A stretch of DNA of 64,000 nucleotides. Source: Enterobacter hormaechei ATCC 49162. GTDB lineage: Bacteria > Pseudomonadota > Gammaproteobacteria > Enterobacterales > Enterobacteriaceae. The stretch is taken from NCBI RefSeq assembly GCF_001875655.1, contig NZ_MKEQ01000001.1:2046001-2110000 (forward strand), in the 5' to 3' direction. Each line of letters starts with the position of its first letter. The first letter of the stretch is position 1. Below are positions 9,182-17,066 of this stretch, piece after piece. Made by a program: the position numbers and the translations under genes. Below the pieces are notes generated by a model, which was not told the origin of the DNA, made no database searches, and saw only the letters and a program-made list of their open reading frames with translations.

Positions 9182-10738
9182 TACGGTAAAGCCCAGCATC
9201 ATCCCCGTATCTTCGTGCTCCAGCAGATGACAGTGGGCCATATAGGCAAACTCTTTCGGCGCCTCGTGGTCAAACTTCACCAGCACCTCGCTGACGCCGC
9301 CTTCCACTCTAACCGTATCTTTCCAGCCCATGCGATGCGCCTCCGGCGCTTTACCATTTTCAGAAAGAATGCGGAACTGCGTGCCGTGGATATGGAACGG
9401 GTGCAGCATCATGTCACCTTCGCCTGAAATCACCCAGCGCTCGAACTGCCCCTTCGTGGCGGCAAACATCGGGGTAGTCATATCAAATGCTTTACCGTTG
9501 ATGCGGTTGGCATTGTGGAAATCAAACCCATGACCGCCGTGATCCATGCCGCCCATTTTGCCGTGGTCCATATTCATATGGCCCATCATCTGTCCGTGGT
9601 GCATTCCCGCCATGGCCTGATTGCCGTACTTCTTCATCAGTGCCTGCATGCCCATCATGTCGAGCATAGGATCCATGGAGAGCTGAAGTTTACGCTGCGT
9701 AAGCCCATCCAGTGACGGGAGTGCTGGCAGCGTGGTGAGGGTGTCCGGCAGCGTACCAGAGGCGGTGATCTGTAGCGGCTGAATGCGCAACACCGGATGC
9801 GGTTTATCAAACGGCGCAACGGCCATCCCCATCTGGCTGACCGGCAGAGTCACCAGATCAAACGGTTTGCCGTCACTGATGTCCACCAGCACCTCGAAGC
9901 GCTCGCCCATCAGCATCGGTAGCTCGCTCACTTTTACCGGCTCCGGCAGCAGACCGCCGTCGCTTGCCACCACGTAAAGCGGGCGTTTATCGCTAGTGGC
10001 AAAGTTCAGCGAGCGGGCATTACAGCCGTTAAGCAGGCGTAAGCGCAGCCAGCCTTTTGGCGCGGCATGCTGCGGGTAGATCGCGCCGTTGGTCAGTAGC
10101 GTATCGCCAAACCAGCCCACCGCCGCGCTCATTACGTCCAGCTGATAGTCAATTTGCCCGTCAGCGCCGAATTTTTTGTCCTGCACAATCACCGGGATAT
10201 CATCGATACCCCACTGTTTCGGCAGGCGCAGCAGGCGGCTTTCATCGTCTTCAATCAGCACCAGACCGGCCAGCCCCATCGCGACCTGATGGCCCGTTTT
10301 GCCATGTTGATGCGGGTGGAACCAGCAGGTCGCCGCACGCTGGTCAGGGGTAAAGGTTACGCTGCGTTTACCGCCAGGCTTGATGATGCCCTGAGGCCCC
10401 CCATCCACTTCGCCCGGCACTTCCAGACCGTGCCAGTGCAGCGTGGTCTCTTCCGCAAGCGTGTTATGAATGTCTACCGTCACCGCCTTCCCTTTGCGTA
10501 ACTGCAACGCCGGGCCGAGCAGATTACCGTTATAACCCCACGTTGTCGCAGCGTGCTGACCGAACGTGGTTTTACCGACCTGCACAACAAGCTGAATGCG
10601 GCTACGGGCATCTGCGGCGAGTAATTCAGGAATGGGTAAAGCCGGTCTGTCGGCGGCAAAAACGGCGCGGCTCCAGAGTGGTAACGCGCTGGCAACCCCC
10701 AGCGCGGCAGAATATTTCAAAAAATCACGACGTTGCAT
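9179..10738 (-). CDS. cueO: Multicopper oxidase CueO (periplasmic cuprous oxidase)
   Basis: 519 residues from the ATG at 10738, which has the ribosome site AAGGAAA; longer in-frame starts would bury the Tat signal. The N-terminus [14 protein letters not shown] carries the twin-arginine motif for export of the folded protein. Copper ligands are in [19 protein letters not shown] and [12 protein letters not shown]. The methionine- and histidine-rich insert around residues 355-405 matches the substrate Cu(I) lid of CueO. It oxidises Cu(I) to Cu(II) in the periplasm for copper tolerance. Its promoter has the CueR layout. Confidence 0.97.
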   Translation of the reverse strand: MQRRDFLKYSAALGVASALPLWSRAVFAADRPALPIPELLAADARSRIQLVVQVGKTTFGQHAATTWGYNGNLLGPALQLRKGKAVTVDIHNTLAEETTLHWHGLEVPGEVDGGPQGIIKPGGKRSVTFTPDQRAATCWFHPHQHGKTGHQVAMGLAGLVLIEDDESRLLRLPKQWGIDDIPVIVQDKKFGADGQIDYQLDVMSAAVGWFGDTLLTNGAIYPQHAAPKGWLRLRLLNGCNARSLNFATSDKRPLYVVASDGGLLPEPVKVSELPMLMGERFEVLVDISDGKPFDLVTLPVSQMGMAVAPFDKPHPVLRIQPLQITASGTLPDTLTTLPALPSLDGLTQRKLQLSMDPMLDMMGMQALMKKYGNQAMAGMHHGQMMGHMNMDHGKMGGMDHGGHGFDFHNANRINGKAFDMTTPMFAATKGQFERWVISGEGDMMLHPFHIHGTQFRILSENGKAPEAHRMGWKDTVRVEGGVSEVLVKFDHEAPKEFAYMAHCHLLEHEDTGMMLGFTV

Positions 10739-10772
10739 GTGCATTTCCTTATTTCCAGCAGGCGATCTTTTG

Positions 10773-10803
10773 AGCATAAACCCTCCCCTTACCGGAAGGT
10801 CAA
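10773..10803 (-). promoter_or_regulatory. CueR-type promoter of cueO
   Basis: On the minus strand TTGACC (10798-10803) and TATGCT (10773-10778) are separated by 19 bases. That over-long spacer is the hallmark of MerR-family activated promoters. The spacer holds the imperfect dyad CCTTCCGGTAAGGGGAGG expected for CueR. Copper-dependent activation is inferred from this layout; cueR itself is not in the window. Confidence 0.8.
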
Positions 10804-10883
10804 GCACGGCGGCAATAATAAAGATCGTCGGCCTGGCATCAAGTATGCTAACGTTAATTTTCCGTGATGCAGTGGTAAAGGCA

Positions 10884-11231
10884 ATGAAGACGTTTTTCAG
10901 AACAATTTTGTTCGCCAGCCTGATGGCGATGTGTGCGAACAGTTATGCGCTAAGTGAAAACGAAGCGGAAGATATGGCCGATTTAACGGCAGTTTTTGTT
11001 TTTCTGAAGAACGATTGTGGTTACCAGAATTTACCCAATGGGCAAATTCGTCGCGCACTGGTCTTTTTTGCCCAGCAGAACCAATGGGACCTCAGCAACT
11101 ACGACAGCTTCGACATGAAGGCGCTCGGTGAAGACAGCTACCGTGATTTAAGCGGTATTGGCATTCCCACTGCTAAAAAATGCAAAGCGCTGGCTCGCGA
11201 TTCACTCAGCCTGCTCGCCTACGTGAAGTAA
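10884..11231 (+). CDS. yacC: YacC, small exported PulS/OutS-like protein
   Basis: 115 residues, as in E. coli. A signal peptide ([22 protein letters not shown]) precedes a mature part of about 93 residues with two cysteines (DCGYQ and KKCKA) that could pair. It falls in the PulS/OutS pilotin-like family, whose better known members guide secretin subunits to the outer membrane; a secretin partner for YacC is not shown. The longer frame upstream runs through the divergent cueO N-terminus and is rejected. It is followed by an intrinsic terminator and then speE. Confidence 0.9.
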   Translation: MKTFFRTILFASLMAMCANSYALSENEAEDMADLTAVFVFLKNDCGYQNLPNGQIRRALVFFAQQNQWDLSNYDSFDMKALGEDSYRDLSGIGIPTAKKCKALARDSLSLLAYVK

Positions 11232-11259
11232 CCTTCCCGACGCCCCTTGTTGACCCGCT

Positions 11260-11281
11260 AACCGCTTCACGGCGGTTTTTG
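11260..11281 (+). terminator. Intrinsic terminator after yacC
   Basis: Stem AACCGC/GCGGTT (11260-11265 and 11272-11277) with a 6-base loop runs into TTTTT. It separates yacC from speE, so speED probably has its own start or relies on readthrough. Confidence 0.7.
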
Positions 11282-11331
11282 TTGCGCCCATCTGCCGGAT
11301 GTAATGGATGTTAACGAAGGAGGTGCTCCCC

Positions 11332-12201
11332 ATGACCGATAAAACGGTATGGCAAGAAACGCTGCATGACCAGTTTGGTCAGTATTTTGCCGTGGATAAC
11401 GTGCTTTATCATGAAAAAACCGATCATCAGGATTTGATCATCTTCGAAAACGCTGCCTTTGGCCGCGTAATGGCGCTGGACGGCGTGGTGCAAACCACCG
11501 AGCGCGACGAGTTTATCTATCATGAAATGATGACCCACGTTCCGCTGCTGGCCCACGGCCACGCGAAGCACGTGCTGATTATCGGTGGCGGCGACGGCGC
11601 GATGCTGCGTGAAGTCTCCCGCCATCAGAATGTCGAAACCATCACCATGGTGGAAATCGATGCCGGGGTGGTGTCATTCTGCCGCCAGTATCTGCCCAAC
11701 CACAATGCCGGTAGCTATGACGATCCGCGTTTTAACCTGGTTATCGACGATGGCGTTAATTTTGTTAACCAGACTACGCAAACGTTTGATGTCATTATCT
11801 CTGACTGTACCGACCCTATCGGTCCGGGCGCGTCGCTGTTTACCTCGTCGTTTTACGAAGGCTGCAAGCGCTGCCTGAATCCAGGCGGGATTTTTGTGGC
11901 GCAAAACGGCGTCTGCTTCCTGCAACAGGATGAAGCGCTTGATAGCCACCGTAAGCTGAGCACCTATTTTGCTGACGTCAGCTTCTATCAGGCGGCGATC
12001 CCCACGTACTACGGCGGGATCATGACCTTTGCCTGGGCGACGGATAACGACGTTCTGCGCCATCTCTCCACCGAAATTATCCAGGCCCGCTTCCATCAGG
12101 CCGGGCTTCAGTGCCGATACTACAATCCGGCGATCCACACCGCAGCCTTCGCGTTGCCTCAATATCTGCAAGACGCGCTGTCCTCAAAGGAGGTGAACTA
12201 A
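11332..12201 (+). CDS. speE: Spermidine synthase
   Basis: 289 residues. It transfers the aminopropyl group of decarboxylated S-adenosylmethionine to putrescine. The Rossmann motif [12 protein letters not shown] (about residue 83) binds the nucleotide; DCTDPIGPG holds the catalytic aspartates and YYGG lines the polyamine site. The ATG at 11332 is preceded by the strong ribosome site GAAGGAGGTG. It is followed directly by speD, which makes the co-substrate; the speD start codon is the base triplet after the speE stop. Confidence 0.97.
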   Translation: MTDKTVWQETLHDQFGQYFAVDNVLYHEKTDHQDLIIFENAAFGRVMALDGVVQTTERDEFIYHEMMTHVPLLAHGHAKHVLIIGGGDGAMLREVSRHQNVETITMVEIDAGVVSFCRQYLPNHNAGSYDDPRFNLVIDDGVNFVNQTTQTFDVIISDCTDPIGPGASLFTSSFYEGCKRCLNPGGIFVAQNGVCFLQQDEALDSHRKLSTYFADVSFYQAAIPTYYGGIMTFAWATDNDVLRHLSTEIIQARFHQAGLQCRYYNPAIHTAAFALPQYLQDALSSKEVN

Positions 12202-12996
12202 TTGAAAAAGCTTAAACTGCATGGCTTTAACAATCTGACCAAAAGCCTGAGTTTTTGTATTTACGATATCTGCTACGCCAAAACAGCAGAAGAGCGCGAT
12301 GGTTACATCGCCTATATCGATGAACTCTACAACGCCAACCGTCTGACCGAGATCCTGTCAGAGACCTGCTCAATTATCGGCGCGAACATCCTGAATATCG
12401 CGCGCCAGGATTATGAACCTCAGGGTGCGAGCGTCACCATTCTGGTGAGCGAAGAGCCGGTTGATCCGAAGCTTATCGACAAAACCGAGCACCCCGGCCC
12501 GCTGCCGGAAGTGGTTGTCGCCCACCTGGATAAAAGCCACATCTGCGTGCACACCTACCCGGAAAGCCACCCCGAAGGCGGGCTGTGCACGTTCCGCGCG
12601 GATATTGAAGTGTCGACCTGCGGCGTGATTTCCCCGCTGAACGCGCTGAACTATTTAATCCACCAGCTGGAATCCGATATCGTCACCATTGATTATCGCG
12701 TGCGCGGTTTTACCCGTGATATCAACGGGATGAAGCACTTCATTGATCATGAGATCAACTCCATTCAGAACTTCATGTCCGAGGACATGAAGTCGCTGTA
12801 CGACATGATGGATGTGAACGTCTATCAGGAGAATATCTTCCATACCAAGATGATGCTTAAAGAGTTCGATCTTAAGCACTATATGTTCCACACGAGACCG
12901 GAAGATTTAAGTGAAGAGGAGCGTAAGGTCATTACCGACCTGCTCTGGAAAGAGATGCGCGAAATCTACTACGGCCGCAATATTCCGACCGTGTAA
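12202..12996 (+). CDS. speD: S-adenosylmethionine decarboxylase proenzyme
   Basis: 264 residues, starting with TTG as in E. coli; AAAGGAGGTGAA just before it is a near-ideal ribosome site inside the end of speE. The proenzyme cleaves itself between Lys111 and Ser112 ([10 protein letters not shown]), turning Ser112 into the pyruvoyl cofactor. The enzyme then decarboxylates S-adenosylmethionine for spermidine synthesis by SpeE. Start context, cleavage site and length are all intact. Confidence 0.97.
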   Translation: MKKLKLHGFNNLTKSLSFCIYDICYAKTAEERDGYIAYIDELYNANRLTEILSETCSIIGANILNIARQDYEPQGASVTILVSEEPVDPKLIDKTEHPGPLPEVVVAHLDKSHICVHTYPESHPEGGLCTFRADIEVSTCGVISPLNALNYLIHQLESDIVTIDYRVRGFTRDINGMKHFIDHEINSIQNFMSEDMKSLYDMMDVNVYQENIFHTKMMLKEFDLKHYMFHTRPEDLSEEERKVITDLLWKEMREIYYGRNIPTV

Positions 12997-13002
12997 ACGT
13001 GA

Positions 13003-13024
13003 CCCGGAGCAGGGACGCTTCGGG
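13003..13024. terminator. Hairpin between convergent speD and yacL
   Basis: CCCGGAGC and GCTTCGGG form an 8-bp stem with one G-T pair and a 6-base loop in the 30-base gap between the two stops. It lacks a T-tract. Confidence 0.35.
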
Positions 13025-13026
13025 AG

Positions 13027-13389
13027 TTACTTCTGTTTCATAAAGTCGCGGTAGGCGTTCACCACGCTCAGGAAGTCTTCCACGCCGCACAGCGACAGGC
13101 TCTCTTCGTCGTAGTAGCTCATCCCCTCTTCCATCTCATCACCCGAGAACTCAAGCTGGTTGGCGCGCACCATCACCTCTTCGCCATCCATCCACAGGGT
13201 GTACTCATGCCCGGCGCGCTGCCAGGATCGTTCACTGCCTTTCACCGTTTCCGCCGCCTGTTCGACTTCATCCAGCAGCGCGAGGTTCTCTTTCACCTCT
13301 TCGTTAAACCAGTGTCCAACGGCTTCGTGGCCCATCGACATACGCACTTTCACCACACCGGTGATGTCGCGCAGAAATTCGTAATCCAT
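13027..13389 (-). CDS. yacL: Conserved hypothetical protein YacL (UPF0231)
   Basis: 120 residues, matching E. coli YacL in length. It is acidic and apparently soluble, with no signal or membrane segment. The ATG at 13389 has GAGGAAAA upstream; a longer in-frame start at 13494 adds a hydrophobic stretch that family members lack. No function is established. It lies downstream of acnB on the same strand but is separated by a strong inverted repeat. Confidence 0.92.
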   Translation of the reverse strand: MDYEFLRDITGVVKVRMSMGHEAVGHWFNEEVKENLALLDEVEQAAETVKGSERSWQRAGHEYTLWMDGEEVMVRANQLEFSGDEMEEGMSYYDEESLSLCGVEDFLSVVNAYRDFMKQK

Positions 13390-13484
13390 AGCGTTTTCCT
13401 CTGCAAAGCCATTAGGGTAATTATCGCAGCAGAGAGGAAGAAAAAAAGCGGGAGAGGCGGGAGGAATGAAAATAAAAAAAGAAT

Positions 13485-13570
13485 CCCCCCTCACCCTGCC
13501 CCTCTCCCCAAAGGGGAGAGGGAATATAACCCCCCTCGCCCCTTTGGGGAGAGGGGATGGGGGTGAGGGG
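13485..13570. repeat. 86-base imperfect inverted repeat, terminator-like, between acnB and yacL
   Basis: Two arms of about 40 bases (13485-13522 and 13530-13570), rich in CCCTCTCCCC and GGGGAGAGGG, face each other across a short AT spacer. Each arm also holds its own smaller hairpin around CCCCAAAGGGG or its complement. A run of A (13474-13480) precedes the element and a run of T (13574-13579) follows it, so transcripts from either side would meet a stem and U-tract. It looks like a dispersed palindromic element that now ends the acnB message. Confidence 0.75.
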
Positions 13571-13577
13571 TCGTTTT

Positions 13578-16175
13578 TTATACCGCGGTCTGGAAGATCA
13601 CCCCGTCAGCCTTCTCGGTATACTGAGAGAGCTGGTCGAAGTTCAGATAGCGATAGGTATCCACCGCCGTCTTATCAACCTGAGCCACAAAGGTCTGGTA
13701 CTCTTCCGGCGTTGGCAGTTTGCCAATCAGCGCCGCAACCGCCGCCAGCTCCGCAGAGGCCAGGTAGACGTTCGCCCCGGTACCTAAACGGTTCGGGAAG
13801 TTACGGGTAGAAGTGGACACCACCGTCGCACCGTCGGCCACGCGCGCCTGGTTACCCATGCACAGTGAGCAGCCAGGGATTTCGATACGCGCTCCGCTCT
13901 TACCAAACACGCTGTAGTAACCCTCTTCGGTCAGCTGCGCCGCATCCATACGGGTTGGCGGTGCCACCCACAGACGGGTCGGCAGCTGGCCTTTGTGGGT
14001 ATCCAGCAGCTTACCGGCAGCGCGGAAGTGGCCGATGTTGGTCATGCAGGAGCCGATGAACACTTCGTCGATCTTATCGCCCTGCACGTCAGAGAGCAGA
14101 CGCGCATCGTCCGGATCGTTCGGTGCACACAGGATTGGCTCTTTGATATCCGCCAGATCGATCTCAATTACCGCCGCGTACTCTGCGTCAGCATCGGCTT
14201 CCAGCAGCTGCGGATCCGCCAGCCATTTTTCCATGCCCTGGATACGACGCTCCAGCGTACGGCGGTCACCGTAGCCTTCTGCAATCATCCACTTCAGCAG
14301 CACGATGTTGGAGGTCAGATACTCAATAATCGGCTCTTTGTTCAGCTTGATGGTACAGCCCGCCGCAGAACGCTCGGCGGAGGCATCGGTCAGCTCGAAC
14401 GCCTGTTCCACTTTCAGATCCGGCAGACCTTCAATTTCCAGGATACGGCCAGAGAAGATGTTTTTCTTGCCTTTCTTCTCAACGGTCAGCAGACCCTGTT
14501 TGATGGCATACAGCGGGATCGCGTGCACCAGGTCGCGCAGGGTAATGCCAGGCTGCATTTTGCCTTTGAAGCGCACCAGGACGGATTCCGGCATGTCCAG
14601 CGGCATCACGCCAGTCGCGGCAGCAAACGCCACCAGACCGGAGCCCGCCGGGAAGGAGATCCCAATCGGGAAACGGGTGTGGGAGTCACCGCCGGTACCC
14701 ACGGTATCCGGCAGCAGCATGCGGTTCAGCCAGGAGTGGATGACGCCATCGCCCGGACGCAGGGATACACCGCCGCGGTTCATGATGAAGTCTGGCAACG
14801 TGTGGTGCGTGGTGACGTCAACCGGCTTCGGATACGCCGCGGTGTGGCAGAAGGACTGCATCACCAGGTCAGACGAGAAGCCCAGGCACGCCAGGTCTTT
14901 CAGTTCGTCACGGGTCATTGGGCCAGTGGTGTCCTGAGATCCCACGGAGGTCATTTTCGGTTCACAGTACGCGCCAGGACGGATACCGGCGACGCCGCAG
15001 GCACGACCCACCATTTTCTGTGCCAGCGAGAAGCCGCGATTGCTTTCCGCCACATCTTTCGCCTGACGGAACACGTCACTGTGTGGCAGACCCAGCGCTT
15101 CACGCGCTTTGGTGGTCAGGCCACGGCCGATGATCAACGGGATACGGCCACCGGCACGCACTTCGTCGATCAGCACGTCGGTTTTCAGCTCGAAGCTGGC
15201 CAGCAGTTCGTTGGTTTCGTGGTTGCGCACTTCGCCTTTATACGGGTAGACGTCAATCACGTCGCCCATGTTCAGGTTGCTCACGTCCACTTCAATTGGC
15301 AGCGCGCCCGCATCTTCCATGGTGTTGAAGAAGATTGGCGCAATTTTGCCGCCGAGGCACAGGCCGCCGCCGCGCTTGTTCGGCACGTGCGGAATGTCGT
15401 CGCCCATGAACCACAGCACGGAGTTGGTAGCGGACTTACGGGAAGAGCCGGTACCGACAACGTCACCGACGTAAGCCAGCGGGAAGCCTTTCTTCTGAAG
15501 TGCTTCGATCTGTTTGATTGGGCCAACAACACCCGGCTGATCCGGCTCAATGCCTTCACGGGCGTTTTTCAGCATCGCCAGGGCGTGCAGAGGGATATCC
15601 GGGCGAGACCACGCATCCGGTGCCGGAGAGAGGTCGTCGGTGTTGGTTTCACCGGTCACCTTAAAGACGGTCACGGTGATTTTTTCCGCCAGCGCCGGGC
15701 GGTTCAGGAACCATTCGGCATTAGCCCAGGACTGCATCACCTGCTTCGCGTATACGTTGCCCGCTTTGGCTTTTTCTTCTACATCATAGAAGTTATCGAA
15801 CATCAGCAGCGTGGAAGAGAGCGCTTTAGCGGCAATCGGTGCCAGCTTGTCGTTATCCAGCGCGTCAATCAGCGGATGAATGTTGTAACCACCCTGCATG
15901 GTGCCGAGCAGTTCAATGGCTTTTTCAGGAGTAACCAGTGGGGAGGTGGCTTCGCCTTTGGCGATAGCAGCAAGGAATCCGGCTTTTACGTAGGCAGCTT
16001 CATCTACGCCAGGCGGTACGCGGTTGATCAACAGATCTAACAGGAATTCTTCTTCGCCCTCAGGCGGGTTCTTCAGCAGCTCGACGAGCGCGGCCATTTG
16101 GGTTGCATCTAACGGTTTGGGTACAATTCCCTCGGCGGCACGTTCTGCTACGTGCTTACGGTATTCTTCTAGCAC
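13578..16175 (-). CDS. acnB: Aconitate hydratase B
   Basis: 865 residues from a GTG start at 16175, the length of E. coli AcnB, with GAGGAGAA upstream. A start 27 bases earlier is in frame but lacks homology. It isomerises citrate to isocitrate in the TCA cycle; AcnB is also the 2-methylisocitrate-forming hydratase and, as apo-protein, an mRNA-binding regulator. An N-terminal HEAT-like domain, typical of AcnB and absent from AcnA, precedes the swivel and catalytic domains. Fe-S cluster cysteines are seen in [11 protein letters not shown] and in CSLCMGNQ. The promoter and a possible Cra site are visible upstream. Confidence 0.97.
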   Translation of the reverse strand: MLEEYRKHVAERAAEGIVPKPLDATQMAALVELLKNPPEGEEEFLLDLLINRVPPGVDEAAYVKAGFLAAIAKGEATSPLVTPEKAIELLGTMQGGYNIHPLIDALDNDKLAPIAAKALSSTLLMFDNFYDVEEKAKAGNVYAKQVMQSWANAEWFLNRPALAEKITVTVFKVTGETNTDDLSPAPDAWSRPDIPLHALAMLKNAREGIEPDQPGVVGPIKQIEALQKKGFPLAYVGDVVGTGSSRKSATNSVLWFMGDDIPHVPNKRGGGLCLGGKIAPIFFNTMEDAGALPIEVDVSNLNMGDVIDVYPYKGEVRNHETNELLASFELKTDVLIDEVRAGGRIPLIIGRGLTTKAREALGLPHSDVFRQAKDVAESNRGFSLAQKMVGRACGVAGIRPGAYCEPKMTSVGSQDTTGPMTRDELKDLACLGFSSDLVMQSFCHTAAYPKPVDVTTHHTLPDFIMNRGGVSLRPGDGVIHSWLNRMLLPDTVGTGGDSHTRFPIGISFPAGSGLVAFAAATGVMPLDMPESVLVRFKGKMQPGITLRDLVHAIPLYAIKQGLLTVEKKGKKNIFSGRILEIEGLPDLKVEQAFELTDASAERSAAGCTIKLNKEPIIEYLTSNIVLLKWMIAEGYGDRRTLERRIQGMEKWLADPQLLEADADAEYAAVIEIDLADIKEPILCAPNDPDDARLLSDVQGDKIDEVFIGSCMTNIGHFRAAGKLLDTHKGQLPTRLWVAPPTRMDAAQLTEEGYYSVFGKSGARIEIPGCSLCMGNQARVADGATVVSTSTRNFPNRLGTGANVYLASAELAAVAALIGKLPTPEEYQTFVAQVDKTAVDTYRYLNFDQLSQYTEKADGVIFQTAV

Positions 16176-16275
16176 GACGGTTCTCCTCGCTCTCATTGTC
16201 ATATGCGGCGGGCGTTCTCTTCACGCTCCTGTGAGACAGCAGTTTGTAGGGTAAATGCCCGATACCGCGTCGGGC

Positions 16276-16304
16276 AGCATAGCAGGATTTCTGCACAGTG
16301 TTAA
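16276..16304 (-). promoter_or_regulatory. acnB promoter
   Basis: On the minus strand TTAACA (16299-16304) and TATGCT (16276-16281) are 17 bases apart. A TG one base before the -10 makes it an extended -10 promoter. It lies about 100 bases upstream of the acnB GTG. Confidence 0.7.
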
Positions 16305-16336
16305 TCTGTTTACAAAAAAGCAACATTAAAAAATTT

Positions 16337-16351
16337 GCTGAATCGTTAAGC
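16337..16351. promoter_or_regulatory. Possible Cra (FruR) site upstream of acnB
   Basis: GCTGAATCGTTAAGC keeps the conserved left half (GCTGAATCG) of the Cra operator; the right half is degenerate. It is centred about 75 bases upstream of the predicted acnB start, a position suited to activation. Cra control of acnB is known in E. coli; this particular site is inferred. Confidence 0.45.
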
Positions 16352-16387
16352 ATGGTGTAGCAGGGAGACGAGACGAATTTGGGGCAC

Positions 16388-16411
16388 AAAAAAACCGCCT
16401 GATAGCGGTTT
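16388..16411 (-). terminator. Strong intrinsic terminator, minus strand, with no annotated gene ahead of it
   Basis: On the minus strand AAACCGC, a 6-base loop TATCAG and GCGGTTT are followed by a run of T (seven in all). It cannot serve acnB, whose promoter lies beyond it, nor yacH, which is on the other strand. It implies a short minus-strand RNA made from 16412 upward. Confidence 0.75.
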
Positions 16412-16475
16412 ATTTGTTGCCTTGCGGTGGTAGCACACCGGGTTGGCAGATTTGCGGCAACACCAACGTGAAATA
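16391..16475 (-). ncRNA. Candidate small antisense-type RNA
   Basis: Proposed from three observations: an orphan minus-strand terminator at 16388-16411; no convincing conserved protein upstream of it; and, 43 bases before the terminator, the sequence complementary to GCGGCAACACCAAC, of which a second plus-strand copy lies in the leader of the small ORF at 16745. A weak -10-like AATATT is at 16472-16477; the 5' end is a guess. The RNA would pair with the leader of the small ORF mRNA. No expression data are available. Confidence 0.25.
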
Positions 16476-16681
16476 TTGTGCATCACCGCCAGTTAGCTTG
16501 CAAGCCACTATCACGCTTTTGCGTAGCGCCTTCCCATTACGTATGAAAGCCCATGTAATTGCATTTTTTGCCTTCTTCAGAACCATTGAATTGACTATTC
16601 TTCTCCGCGGCCTGCTTCGCTGGTGTAGCAACCAGTCACCGGGCCCGGGAGCAGTTCCGTAACCTACGCGGCAACACCAAC
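16454..16681 (+). repeat. 14-base direct repeat GCGGCAACACCAAC (16454-16467 and 16668-16681)
   Basis: Two exact 14-base copies lie 214 bases apart. On the minus strand, short blocks CCCGGTG and TGCTAC follow both copies in the same order but with different spacing, so the two surroundings may be diverged duplicates. Because the flanking terminators point away from each other, the copies would appear in opposite senses in two divergent transcripts and could pair. Confidence 0.6.
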
Positions 16682-16710
16682 TTGCCTAGTTCTGCCTTTC
16701 CCGGTGAAGA

Positions 16711-16848
16711 ATGAACCCGCGTAGCCTGTACAGGAACGCACGCAATGGAGATGCGAATCACTGCGCTGATCGTTGTGATCGGTTTACTGCTAACCGCGCT
16801 GCACGGTGGCTGGAATATATCCGACATCACGGTGCTGTTTGTAGTTAA
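16711..16848 (+). CDS. Possible 45-codon leader ORF overlapping the small hydrophobic ORF
   Basis: ATG at 16711, just after GGTGAAGA, opens a 45-residue frame (MNPRSLYRNARNG...) that overlaps the 38-residue ORF at 16745 in another frame. The product is hydrophilic and basic with no recognised domain. Overlapping leader frames that couple translation occur in mok/hok loci; that role here is only an analogy. It may equally be chance. Confidence 0.2.
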   Translation: MNPRSLYRNARNGDANHCADRCDRFTANRAARWLEYIRHHGAVCS

Positions 16849-16861
16849 CCTCGGCAACTAG
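16745..16861 (+). CDS. Candidate small membrane protein, 38 residues (possible type I toxin)
   Basis: The ORF reads MEMRITALIVVIGLLLTALH and then a short polar stretch and a second hydrophobic patch (ITVLFVVNLGN). Residues 4-19 make a good membrane helix. AGGAA at 16732-16736 is 8 bases before the ATG. Six bases after the TAG is a GNRA-loop hairpin that looks like a terminator, so the ORF sits in a gene-like unit. Size and hydrophobicity resemble type I toxins such as TisB, ZorO and DinQ, but I recognise no sequence relative. An in-frame ATG at 16751 is an alternative start with a badly placed ribosome site. Confidence 0.35.
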   Translation: MEMRITALIVVIGLLLTALHGGWNISDITVLFVVNLGN

Positions 16862-16866
16862 CTGCT

Positions 16867-16890
16867 GGCCGCTCGCAAGAGCGGCCTTCT
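16867..16890 (+). terminator. Hairpin after the small hydrophobic ORF
   Basis: An 8-bp stem GGCCGCTC/GAGCGGCC (16867-16874 and 16879-16886) closes on a GCAA tetraloop and is followed by TTCT. The U-tract is short, but the stem is very stable and directly follows the stop at 16861. Confidence 0.5.
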
Positions 16891-17066
16891 GAATCCCCAG
16901 CGGTTTTTACCGCATCGCATATAATTGTGTAATAAATGCACACACTCTTTATCCGGACGTACCAGACGCTTCCCAATAAAAGTCAAAACAGTAAAAGACG
17001 GGTGATTGATACTCACGCCAACCGTAACGCCTCACGGCACAGCGCTTGTCTCGTTGGAGTCATTTT

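Noticed and set aside
13995..16040. 681-codon open frame antisense to acnB
   Set aside because: It mirrors the codon pattern of acnB, has a low-complexity His/Arg/Gln composition and no family resemblance.
16410..16583. Minus-strand frame of about 58 codons (MVLKKAKNAITWAF...) ending on the orphan terminator
   Set aside because: No ribosome site at a usable distance and no recognised family. It overlaps the proposed small RNA; a real small protein gene cannot be fully excluded.
16727..16736. CCTGTACAGG considered as a LexA box before the small ORF
   Set aside because: A LexA site needs CTG-N10-CAG; here the half-sites are only two bases apart.
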